From Morinoia aosen (taxonomy: Eukaryota; Arthropoda; Malacostraca; Amphipoda; Talitridae): a stretch of 64,000 nucleotides of DNA. Position numbers and translations under genes: made by a program. The stretch covers positions 13,890,316 through 13,954,315 of the forward strand of contig CM059568.1 in assembly GCA_030386875.1 (NCBI GenBank), written 5' to 3'. Under the pieces are notes generated by a model that worked only from the letters and a program-made list of their open reading frames with translations, did not search any database and was not told the origin of the DNA. Below, one piece after another: positions 1 through 9,901 of this stretch; the first letter of the stretch is position 1, and each line of letters opens with the position of its first letter.

Positions 1-36
1 GCAACCCCGGAGCTACATAAAGACCATCTTAGGGTC

Positions 37-952
37 GTGTTTCAAAGACTGTCCGACAATGGACTCCTGGTAAACCCTGCAAAATGTGAGCTCGGAAAGC
101 CATCACTGATTTACTTAGGTCATGAAATCCCTAGCCTAGGTCCAAAACCTTTGCCTTCCAAAGTAGAAGTGATCAAAAACTTTCCTCTTCCACAGACCCA
201 GAAGGAACTGCGAAGGTTCCTAGGTTCTGTTAATTTCTATCATAGATTCATCAGAAACTGCGCGCAAACTTTAGCGCCCTTGTCAGACTTGCTCGAACCT
301 AAAAGAAAAGGTAAATCTACTGAGGTAAAATGGACGGACGCAGCGCGTCAAGCTTTTGATGAAATAAAGCACAAGTTAGCTACCGCGACTGAATTGTCCT
401 ACCCTATTGCTAATGCTGATTTCAGTCTTGTGGTTGACGCCTCAAGTACTGCCGTAGGTGCTGTTTTGCAACAACAAGTAGGTACTAATATCTCTCCCCT
501 TGCTTTCTTTTCCAAAAAGTTATCGCCCACTGAGCGTGCTTATAGCGCGTTCGGTAGGGAACTCCTTGCTATCTATCTGTCTGTGAGACACTTTCGCTAT
601 GCTTTATAAGGCAAGGGAGTTCGTGATCTACACAGACCACAAACCTTTGACCTCAGCGATTAAGATGCCTTCTGAAAGACATTCGCCAAGAGAAGCTCGA
701 CACTTGTCCTTCATAAGTCAGTTTACCACTGACATCCGCTTCATCAAAGGTCTCGACAATACTGTCGCTGACTGTCTGTCTAGAATCAATTCTGTCCAAA
801 CCAGTGGTGAAATCACCTTCGGAAATATTTCCAAGACTCAGAAGGAGGATCCTGAACTTCATGATCTTCTCAAACCTTCTAACACTTCCTCTTTGAAATT
901 AACCTTGGTTGACGGCGTGTACCGTGATGCTGAGCGATTTTCTCGTTTGTAG
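37..952 (+). pseudogene. gypsy pol: RT thumb/connection and RNase H, frameshifted
   Basis: The first stretch (37-609) reads as the end of a gypsy reverse transcriptase (YLGHEI thumb motif, FLGSVNFYHRFI connection). It runs into RNase H, with the catalytic-aspartate segment DASSTAVGAVLQQQ. The frame breaks near 599, consistent with a net loss of two bases, and resumes as the end of RNase H (YTDHKPLT, then a DCLSR motif) up to a stop at 950-952. In the living family this enzyme copies the element's RNA and degrades the RNA strand. Here it is a relic. Confidence 0.88.
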
Positions 953-959
953 GCTATTG

Positions 960-2321
960 AAGAGTAGCTATTCTTCACTATCATTCTCTCTCTCATCCTG
1001 GTATTAACCGTACATTGCGTTTGATTTCCGATCGTTTCGTCTGGCCAGCGATGCGTAAAGAGGTCAAGCAAATTGTGCAAAATTGCCATGCATGTCAGAG
1101 TAGCAAAGTTGTGAAACATAATCGTGCAGCGCTGCAGAGTTGTGCATTCACAGGTCACAAGTTCGACGCGGTCCACCTAGATTTGGTGGGGCCTCTGCCT
1201 CTATCACGGGGGTATTCCTATTTGTTAACAATAATTGATAGGTTCTCTAGATGGATTGAGGCCGTGCCTCTTCCTGATACCCAAACTGAGACTGTAGCTC
1301 GCGCTTTCGTGAGCAACTGGATATCCAGATTTGGGGTTCCTTTAAGTGTCACGCCTGACCGGGGATCACAATTTACTCCAAATTTTGGAGTGAACTTAGC
1401 ACCACTTTAGGGTGTGAAAACGTAAATACTACAGCGTATCATCCACAGTCAAATGGACTTATTGAGAGGGTCCACAGAGACTTAAAATCGGCATTACGTT
1501 GCCTGAACTACAGCAATGATTGGACTGACAGACTTCCAGTAGTACTACTGAGCATCCGAAATTTGCATAGACAGGATCAGCAATGCACAGCAGCAGAAAT
1601 GTTGTATGGGAAAACACTTCGTCTCCCCGGCGACATTGTTGACCCAAAACCTTTGCCTGAATTTTCATCTGCTGACCGTTCCGCATATGTAACCTGTCTC
1701 AAAGATTGCATGCGTTAGATCAAGTACGTAGCTCCACGAATGCCTCAGACTAAGGACAAACTTGATCCTGCTTTGCAAGAGTGCACCCACGTGTATGTTC
1801 GCATAGACGCTATAAAGCCAACCCTCACACGCCCTTATGATGGCCCATTCAAAATATTGAAAAAGACGCCCAAGTATTTCATCCTTGACAGATCTGGTTC
1901 ACCCGACCCTGTGAGCATAGATCGGTTAAAGGTCGCGTACACTTCCGATAATAGTGTGATTTCTAACTCATCTTTCTCTAAACAGAATTCCCTTTCCACT
2001 GAGACTCGACCATATCTACCATCTCAGCTGCCTCAGTTGGCTGCATTGTTGCCTAGTCAACTTGAGTGTAATCCTTTCTATGTGCCTGTACATTAAAACC
2101 CTATCCCTAAGCCTATCGTAGACTCTAACTCTAGCCCTCTTACTGAAACAGCGACAAGTCTGGAGAGACCAGACGAGCCCGCTGCAGTAACTCCTGTTCC
2201 TAGAACTCTTGCTGATCTAAATTTGCAGACCCGTTCGGTGAAACTTCCCCGATCAGTAACATTTTCCGACCGCCAAACCCGGCATGGTCGCGTTGTTCGA
2301 ACTCCTTCCCGCTACAAATGA
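960..2321 (+). pseudogene. gypsy pol: integrase, multiple frame breaks
   Basis: The HHCC zinc module is visible across a frame change (HPGINRT, then CHACQ). The core follows at 1015-1410, with the first catalytic aspartate in HLDLVGPLP and the second in TPDRGSQF. The frame then shifts near 1400, and the segment with the third catalytic residue (HPQSNGLIERVHR) lies in another frame. A stop occurs near 1716. A C-terminal segment with a GPF-type module (RPYDGPFKIL) runs to a stop at 2094-2096. The probable original end of pol is the TGA at 2319-2321, after a basic TRHGRVVRTPSRYK tail. It is not functional as it stands. Confidence 0.87.
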
Positions 2322-2712
2322 TTGCAGCGGGTGGACCTTTCAGTCTGCGCCTTGGGGGGTAATGTAGCATCAGCTACAAAAGCGTAAAATTATAAACTTT
2401 CTTATTCGCACTTAAATAAAAGGATTATTAGCATTAAAAATCTTACTCTAAATTACTATTAATTATGTTCTACTTATAATAAGTAATCCTTAAAGTTTTT
2501 GTGCGAAAAAAGCATAAAATTAAAAGTCATGATTGACATTTTCGTGTTTAAGCCTATGAATTTGGCAACAACCGCGCAGGACGCTTGGTTTCCTAGGCGT
2601 CACTCTCGCTCAGCTTTCGTAGCTTGTGGTTGTCTCCGTCCGTGACCTCAACGACGTCGCCAACGCCACACACACATTATTCCCTGGGCCTTCTTCTTTT
2701 TCTTTTTTTTGT

Positions 2713-3265
2713 TGTGCTACCTTAACTGGCCTTACCTTACCAGGCCTTACCTTAACTGGCCTTACCTTAACTGGCCTTACCTTACCAGGCCTTACCTTAA
2801 CTAGCCTTACCTTAACTGGCCTTACCTTACCAGGCCTTACCTTAACTGGCCTTACCTTAACTGGCCTTACCTTACCAGGCCTTACCTTAACTGGCCTTAC
2901 CTTACCTAGCCTTACCTTAACTAGCCTGACCTTACCAGGCCTTGCCTTACCTGGCCTTACCTTAACTGGCCTTAACTTACCAGGCCTTACCTTAACTGGC
3001 CTTACCTTAACTGGCCTTACCTTAACTGGCCTTACCTTACCAGGCCTTACTTTAACTGGCCTTACCTTACCTGGCCTTACCTTAACTAGCCTTAACTTAC
3101 CAGGCCTTACCTTACCTGGCCTTACCTTAACTGGCCTTACCTTACCTGGCCTTACCTTAACTGGCCTTACCTTACCAGGTCTTACCTTAACTGGCCTTAC
3201 CTTACCTGGCCTTACCTTAACTGGCCTTACCTTAACTGGCCGTACCTTGCCTGGCCTTACCTTCC
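2713..3265. repeat. 15-bp minisatellite inside the LTR
   Basis: About 36 tandem copies of a 15-bp unit built around GGCCTTACCTTAACT, mixed with a second version carrying CCAGG or CCTGG in place of AACTGG. The period is a multiple of three and the unit has no stop in two frames. Long open frames of Leu-Thr-Gly or Lys-Val-Arg-Pro repeats therefore appear on the two strands. They are by-products of the repeat, not genes. Confidence 0.95.
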
Positions 3266-3388
3266 CCAAACACTCTCACGCACCTCCGGATCTCACCATC
3301 ACTCACCGGACCCCGCCGGCACGGAGTGCCTCCACCTAGTCAAGTCTTCCAGTCAAGCTCACCGCTAGTCCGCCTGGCGTTCCTCCAA

Positions 3389-3394
3389 AATAAA
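3389..3394 (+). terminator. LTR polyadenylation signal AATAAA
   Basis: Canonical hexamer in the 3' third of the LTR, 3' of the minisatellite. This is where an LTR R region would place it. Confidence 0.5.
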
Positions 3395-3511
3395 TAAGAG
3401 CTGAGTTTTCCCATACTTTATTAACCTTCTCTCACGTTTTGAAAACACTATCGAGCCAAAAGAAAGATTAGTATTGGAAGTTGATAACTAGCATACCCGC
3501 CAATCCTAACA

Positions 3512-4767
3512 AAGGCGTCCGGCCATAAATGGGTGGGCAGCTGAAACCCCTATTGGGTTTGACTGCCCAGTGCGTTTGAATGTAATGAAGTGTGAACAAA
3601 ACCTAGCGTGACAAATATAATCTCGACTTGAAATACTATTAACGAACAAATCCAAGTGCTTCATAGTGAGACTTTTTTCCCTTCTGTCAAACCAGACCCA
3701 GCTCAGACGAGAGAAACATACGTTCAGCCGTGGAGCTGCATAGAGACCTCTTCAAAGCTCCAATAATCTTCAAATAGAGAAAAAAAAAGTTATGTGCATA
3801 GATAGCTCAAGCAAAACAAGTTTTATTATTCACCATTATATAATAATATTATCATATGTAACATGGTTTGTTTCAGACATTTCCCTCAGGCAGGCTGATA
3901 TAATTGTAATGCGTTTACGAATTATCATTTAAATTTCTTTACAATAAGATTAAATTTAATGTGTTTTATTTTTTATTGCTATTTTAAAACATTGCCAAAT
4001 TATAAATTAACAAAATACATAACGATCTCTGTTTTTCTACTTCTTCAACTTCTTTATACCCGTTGACCTTAAAGAATAAGTCTGCCTAAGTTTCAGTGAG
4101 CAGCTTCGCTGCGTTCCGCGTGGGGCGTATTACGCCATTGATTTGCTGCGTGTGGTGTTGGTAGGTTAACAGATGGGTGAATCTGTGCATTTTCGTCCTC
4201 TCATTGTCAACCACAAATGTTTATCGTTTGTGGCAAAGTAATAAGTGCATATCTATGACTTCCGTTGCAAAGCTCCTTCATAATGGAGAAATATGAACAT
4301 TTGTGGTGATGAGTTCATCTCGACGATTGTCGAGGCGAAGGCACTTCAAGTAGCGTATGTGTAACTTATGTGGTTCATCAAAACACAGTGTTTCATCAAA
4401 ACACTTAGTGTTTTGTGCTGTTGCAAACGTACAATGACATTGAACTCAACAATTTTTAGAAAATCTAGAAGAATTGTGCTTGGTTGGGGCTTGCCTTATT
4501 AAAATATGTCGAGTGGAAGATGAAAATGAAATAGTTTTACTGGCCATGTACCATGTTGGATTAAATAAGAAAATTTATCCACTGGCTTCAGTGCATATTG
4601 ATATATTGTATCAAACATTTACATAGTTATATGTTTTGAAAGTAAGCTCTTTTAAACTAGAGAAAAAACCTGCAGGTATGCATGAAGATTGGAGTGTGAT
4701 TCCACTATAGGGTAATGTTCGAAAGGCCGGACGGTTCGAATCGTCGGTCATTCTTAGTTAATTTAAA
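3512..4767. other. AT-rich non-coding DNA
   Basis: No open frame with recognisable similarity, no RNA gene and no structured repeat was seen. It is ordinary AT-rich flanking DNA between the LTR and the first fold-back element. Confidence 0.6.
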
Positions 4768-4775
4768 ATTTTTGC

Positions 4776-5450
4776 GGTCAATGTGAAGTTTAATGCAATC
4801 ACAGAAAATAATAATTGCAATCCCAGGAATCACTAAAGGAACCCATTTAAGAACGTTTTACATGAATGACATTCTGCTCGCTGATGCGTTATTTTCGAAT
4901 AATTGAACTTTGAAGTTGGCCTTTGCGCCAAAGGAAGCGAGCGCGTGAAACGGAATTTAAATAATAACGGAAGCTACTACAAACGTAAAGAGGTTGGGTC
5001 GTGAGGGGGAGACACAGTTCTTCTAGTGAAAATTATAAATAAAGCTTCTAACCTACCCATTAGGGTGACGACCGCAATCTTGTTGACATCGGCTCTAAGA
5101 TGGCGGCGCCCATGGTGGTTGCCATCTTAGAGCCGATGTAAACAAGATCGCGGTCGTCACGTTAATGGGTGGGTTAGAAGCTTTATTTATAATTTTCACT
5201 AGAAAAACTGTGCCTGCCCCTCACGACCCAACCTCTTTACGTTTTTAATAGGGGGTTAGCTTCCGTTTTTAATTAAATTACGCTCGCTTCCTTTGGCGCG
5301 GGAAGGCCAACTTCAAAGTTCAATAATTCGAAAATAACGCATCAGCGAGCAGAATGTCGTTATTGTAAAACGTTCTTAAATGGGTTCCTTTAGTGATTGT
5401 TTGGAATATAATTATTAATTTCCGAGATTGCATTAAACTTCACATTGACC
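4776..5450. mobile_element. 675-bp fold-back MITE with 8-bp target duplication (copy 1)
   Basis: The element starts GGTCAATGTGAAG and ends with the inverse complement, CTTCACATTGACC. The two arms pair almost to the centre near 5113, where only a short loop remains. It is flanked by a perfect 8-bp direct repeat, ATTTTTGC (4768-4775 and 5451-5458). A terminal GG with an 8-bp duplication is compatible with Merlin, and the duplication length also with hAT or P. No transposase is present, so it is non-autonomous. A near-identical copy lies at 13263-13936. Confidence 0.9.
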
Positions 5451-5527
5451 ATTTTTGCGCTCGGTAGCTATCTAAAAACTCAACTCGCAAGGCCTGTAGT
5501 GGTGCAATCTGCTACGCATCTTACGGG

Positions 5528-6405
5528 GTGGCTTTTGATGCTGATTCTGAATATGCATTTGATTTGACCGCTCTTGATTTTTTCGATTTTTTTATTTATT
5601 TTTTGGAAAGGCGGCTAGCAACAATTGAGGTGGTGCCCAAAGAATGCCATGTCCGTACAGTTTGGGTGGAACCCGGCCCTATCTGGTACTCAGGTCTTCA
5701 AGGCACGGTCTGACCATGTTGGGTCGAGAATGGCAGAGTTGGGTTCATGAGATGGTGCAGGCCAAAGTATGCCAAGTCCGACCAGGTTGGGTCGAGAATG
5801 ACAGAGTTCGGATCATGAGGTGGTGCAAGCCAAAGTATGCCAAGTCCGACCAGGTTGGGTCGAGAATGGCAGAGTTCGGATCATGAGGTGGTGCAGGCCA
5901 AATATCGGTTATAACTGGAATTTGATGCTGATTCTGAATATGCAATTTGATTTGACCGCTCTTGATTTTTTCGATTTTTTTTTATTTTTTGGGTAAAGGC
6001 GGTTAGCAACAATTGAGTTGGTGCCCAAAGAATGCCATGTCCGTACAGTTTGGGTGGAACCCGGCCCTATCCGGTACTCAGGTCTTCAAGGCACGGTCTG
6101 ACCATTTTGGGTCGAGAATGGCAGAGTTCGGATCATGAGGTGGTGCAGGCCAAAGTATGCCAAGTCCGACCAGGTTGAGTCGAGAATGACAGAGTTCGGA
6201 TCATGAGGTGGTGCAAGCCAAAGTACGCCAAGTCCGACCAGGTTGGGTCAAGAATGGCAGAGTTTGGATCATGAGGTGGTGCAGGCCAAAAAAAAACGTT
6301 AAAAATGTATAAAAATTTAAAATTAAAAAAAATCGAGAGCGGTCAAAACAAATTGCAGATTCGGAATCAGCATCAAATTCCAGTTATAATCGATATTTTC
6401 ATTCT
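5528..6405. mobile_element. Compound inverted-repeat element with internal 60-70 bp tandem repeats
   Basis: A segment starting at GATGCTGATTCTGAATATG (5537) is followed by a T-rich run and a GC-richer part. That part holds two or three units of about 62-66 bp (GGTGCAGGCCAAAGTATGCC...). The whole arrangement repeats from about 5899, where it starts with GGTTATAACTGGAATTTG. The right end (about 6320-6400) is the inverse complement of that start. The likely structure is one complete copy (5899-6405) with terminal inverted repeats and a truncated copy in front of it. The small frames here are repeat-derived. Confidence 0.75.
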
Positions 6406-6740
6406 CGCTGAGCGGCGAAGCAAGACTTGTTCCCTCTTAAGTTATGAGATAACTCTGTATCATAAAGATGATTATAGATAGATATAAACATCTAAAATGA
6501 ATGGAATAAGTTTTGTCCAATTCTCTATAATCAACATATTGTATGGATGATGTTTTTCATGAAAGTATTAATATTTTTGAGTGATAACCTTTATTGTGTT
6601 ATTAACTAAAACATCCTAGAAGTGGGTTCAGGCTCCGCGGGGTTTGCTAATAATAAATTACACCATATATTGCAGCATTGTTGGAACACGCTCTGCTATT
6701 ACGTGGGAAAGCCATTTTATGAACGCCGTTCCTATGACTT

Positions 6741-6877
6741 CCAAGTTGAATAACTCAAAAATAATGCATCAGCGAGCAGAATGTCATTCATGTAAAATGT
6801 TTTCAAATGTGTTCCTTTAGTGATTCTTTGGAATGGAATTTTTAATTTCCGTGAATGCATTAAACTACATATTGACC
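6741..6877. mobile_element. Right half of the GGTCAATG fold-back family, solo remnant
   Basis: This stretch matches only the right arm of the element at 4776-5450: AATGCATCAGCGAGCAGAAT, then GTTCCTTTAGTGATT, ending ATTGACC at 6877. The left arm is missing and divergence is greater than between the two full copies. Confidence 0.75.
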
Positions 6878-7389
6878 CCTAATTTTTTATCAAATAATGA
6901 GCTTTTTAACCCTCTTACACTTTTTCAAGTTATTGTGCTTCTCTCCTCTTAAATTAGTCTCAAAATTAAATTGCATAATATGCAGAACTACCATGACTAT
7001 GATATTCCGAACCTTTCTCCTGCCATAGTAATCGATCGTTTGAGTTCTATGAGCTTCACCAAAATGTTTGGGTATATAAAAACATCTTAGAACAAAAAGA
7101 GCCCAGCAAAACGCTGATAATAAATGTACCTCAACTCAGTCTAACTAATTGCCATTGAAATTGAAGTTGAGGGCCAACAGCGTTGGGGCTTTTGTACAGG
7201 CCTACAATTCCATCCGCAATACTCACAATATTCACACAAAGGAGTTCAGCGCCTGTATACCAGACTTGTCCAAATTAACTACTCAGGATCCACCAATCCT
7301 TGTCACAAGCTGCCATTGGACGGCATTGCGGGGATAACCAGTATGTCAAAATGCCATCCCCAGGAATGGTGGGTTATTAGGGCCCACTC
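6878..7389. other. Unassigned non-coding stretch
   Basis: Nothing recognisable. A 62-codon open frame at 7149-7337 has no family features. Confidence 0.5.
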
Positions 7390-9755
7390 CACATGACAGG
7401 CTCATTCCAGACGTCTCCTACTCCAAGCACGTGCAACAAGAAAAATTTTCATGGCTTCAAAGATACTCAAATTGCTCTCCTGGTCCAATCCAGCAAAACA
7501 TCTCATACCACAATAATCTTCATCACATCTGGTATACCACTCATTCTCTCCATACTGCTTAAAAACCACATTCATGAAAATCTCTCTCTCTTGCTCATAT
7601 TTATTTCATTCCAGCACAAAATGTTTGTTTTCTCCACTCTCCTATCATAGTGCTGACATTATTACCTCTTTTTCTCATTCCACCTCTACGTGCATCTATT
7701 CATACTCAATGCCTTACACCTCATAGCAAATCATAGTTGGCTCACAAACTATCATCATAGAACATCTCACTCGTAAGCACATTCTTTTGCTTATACCAGA
7801 TTAGTGTAGGTTTTTGCATCATGCTAAATATGCACTTGTTCAATCCAAACTCTTTTGTTAGCCGCTCAATCTCCTTTTTTCCCACCTCTTAGTCCCACTC
7901 GGGTCTTTCACCTCCATCATTCATTGATAGCCTGTCATTCATAGGCCTCTCAATTCTAATATGGGTAATCTCATGCATACTTAGTTTCCTTGCATGCTCC
8001 CAACACATTTCCTCCCATTGGCTTACACTCAGATATTCAAAAATTTGCTTTACCAGCCTGCTCTTCTGGATTTTCTCAATTCTCACCGTATAATTCAATA
8101 TAGCTTTAATATTTTCTTCTAAAAAAAACAAGGCTCCACCTTAGGTTACTTCTAATAGCTTCTGTAGCTGTCTATTTTGGAGCACCTAATGCTAGATGTT
8201 GTCCTATCCTAATCTGAATCACATCCAGCTTTTCAAAGTCACTTCCAGTCTAAGCTAAAGCACTCGTACCATACATGGCACGAGGTATAACAATGTACTT
8301 CCACATTCCTCGCACATATTATTACTTGTTTGCTGTGTACCTGACCACGCTATTCAACCATGCATTCATTCCACTGCATAGCTTTTTCCACTTTCTCACC
8401 CTCAATTCTACATAGTGCATCTATTTTCATTTATCATACAACCTAGAAATTTATATTCTTTTGTTCTACTCTGATTTCTCATATATTCCACTGTCTGTTT
8501 CTATCAGTCTCATCACTATTTATAATCATAGCCTAACATTTACCTACACTAAAGTTCATCTTGAAATCTGTATAACATCAAATCACAATGTAACGCATCC
8601 TTTGTAGTTCATGCCCAGATTTGCTAACCACAACCACATCATGAGCATACAACAAACAATTCAGTCTCTCCTTTCCAACTTTCTGTCCTGAGCCACTCAC
8701 TCTGAATTGAACCACTAATTCTTCTTTGTACAGTGCAAATAGAGGAGACAGAGTACATACAGCCCTGTCTTTGCCATGTATGCAAGCCATTTCCTCTTGT
8801 GACATTCAAGTTTCCAAGTTCATTCTCTTCACAGAAATAAATCAATTTTTGTCCATTTGCATTCACAGGCTCACCAAGCATGCCAACATGGCCATTCATG
8901 TGCTAATGAATCTTCACTCACAGATTCATTTCCAACAGGGATTTGTTCTAATCTCCAATTTAGAATATTCTTTACAACTAGACTTACAACAGGGGTCGTA
9001 AACTCGTAAACAATTAGACTAACCCCACCACTTTTTTTTTTGCTCTCTCACACACCCTTTACCTATCATATGATACTTGTACTTCTTGCATGGTAAACTG
9101 ATTCTATCACATTTGGGTTTCTACTACACAACACAGTCCAGTTTTCCACTCCATTTCTTGTGGAAGGTGAACTCCATCTCCAAGAAAACATCCAACTTTA
9201 ATCAAACTATCCATCCATATCCAAGAAGCTGGCACCCAATTCATGCCTTCTCACACACCCTGTCCTCATACTAACTGTCTTATTATGTACCTCTCTATTC
9301 ACCTTCTTTTGCATTAGTTTATACTCCTCACCACAAGCAGGCCTCCTCAGGAGACTCATCACCGCAACTCTTATATTCATTTGTGCACATTCAACGACTT
9401 TCTTAATTGCATTCACTGTACATTCTTTCCCACATTCAAGGAACTGCTTTCCACCTCCTTACAGTACAATCATACCTTCGTCCATGCCACATATCATTTT
9501 CTCAGTATATTTACAAATCTCTTCCACTCCCTTCCCTCACAAGCTTGTACATCCACCACTGTTATTCATCCTTGCAAAACTTTCCCACTTTCTTCACAAT
9601 GCTCTACATATTCTAATCATAGGTGTCACACTCTTCCTTTCATCTTTCAAACTTTTTCTTTCATGTCTTCCCCCTACTGCATTCTTTTCATCCATCTTCT
9701 TTCCATCCACTTCCATCAAGGGTACATGCATCTCACCTGTCACATTCATTTTCAT
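7390..9755 (-). pseudogene. RTE-like non-LTR retrotransposon, decayed, internally deleted
   Basis: Read on the minus strand from about 9755 to 7390, fragments of an endonuclease/reverse transcriptase appear in order. An upstream segment (RRPACGEE, MRTGCVRRHELGASFLDMDG) lies near 9207-9416. An endonuclease piece (MNGHVGMLGEPVN, NLNVTRGNGLHTW) lies near 8780-8899. An RT palm piece (SPLFALYKEELV, then LLYAHDVVVVS) lies near 8620-8760. A C-terminal WEEMCWEHARKLS segment lies near 7990-8040. The RT active site reads YAHD instead of YADD, the endonuclease runs almost straight into the palm, and the frame changes repeatedly. It is an inactive relic. The outer limits are approximate. Confidence 0.8.
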
Positions 9756-9767
9756 TTTATATTTCAG

Positions 9768-9792
9768 ATCAAATCCTAAATATTGTGGCAAG
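9768..9792 (+). other. sno: 5' UTR part of sno coding exon 1
   Basis: A pyrimidine/AT-rich stretch ending TTTCAG (to 9767) precedes the initiator exon, so the transcript probably has an upstream non-coding exon. I could not locate that exon. Confidence 0.55.
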
Positions 9793-9901
9793 ATGAGTGA
9801 TATTGATGATAATTTTAGTGATTTTGATGAGAATGAAGATGATCCAGACACAATGCCTGTACCAAACGGGCCTCCGTCTCTACTAGCGGGATTGGCTATT
9901 G
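9793..9901 (+). CDS. sno: sno exon 1: acidic N-terminus
   Basis: Residues 1-36, beginning [17 protein letters not shown], an acidic and probably disordered start. The donor is G|GTAAGT. One nucleotide carries over and makes a Gly codon with exon 2. Confidence 0.85.

Larger units (their letters stand above)
1..3511 (+). mobile_element. Ty3/gypsy-type LTR retrotransposon, 3' part, decayed
   Basis: This is the 3' portion of an LTR retrotransposon. The order is the end of reverse transcriptase, RNase H, zinc-binding integrase N-terminus, integrase core, integrase C-terminus, a purine-rich tract (2354-2359), then the 3' LTR. RT-RNase H before integrase is the Ty3/gypsy order. Gag, protease, most of RT and the 5' LTR lie left of the window. 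Several frameshifts and stops break the pol frame (near 600, 950, 1400 and 1716, and at 2094-2096), so this copy cannot make an intact polyprotein. No envelope frame is visible. Confidence 0.9.
2363..3511 (+). repeat. 3' long terminal repeat of the gypsy element
   Basis: The LTR begins TGTAGCAT directly after a GGGGGG-containing purine tract and ends CCTAACA, so it has TG...CA ends with a short TGT/ACA inverted match. An AATAAA signal sits at 3389-3394 in the 3' part. About half of the LTR is a 15-bp minisatellite. The 5' LTR is outside the window, so the right boundary rests on the terminal motif alone. Confidence 0.7.

Noticed and set aside
2610-3339. Open frames of 219 and 237 codons on opposite strands (VRPVK and LTLTG repeats)
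   Set aside because: They follow from a 15-bp tandem unit without stops inside an LTR. There is no start context, domain or non-repeat extension.
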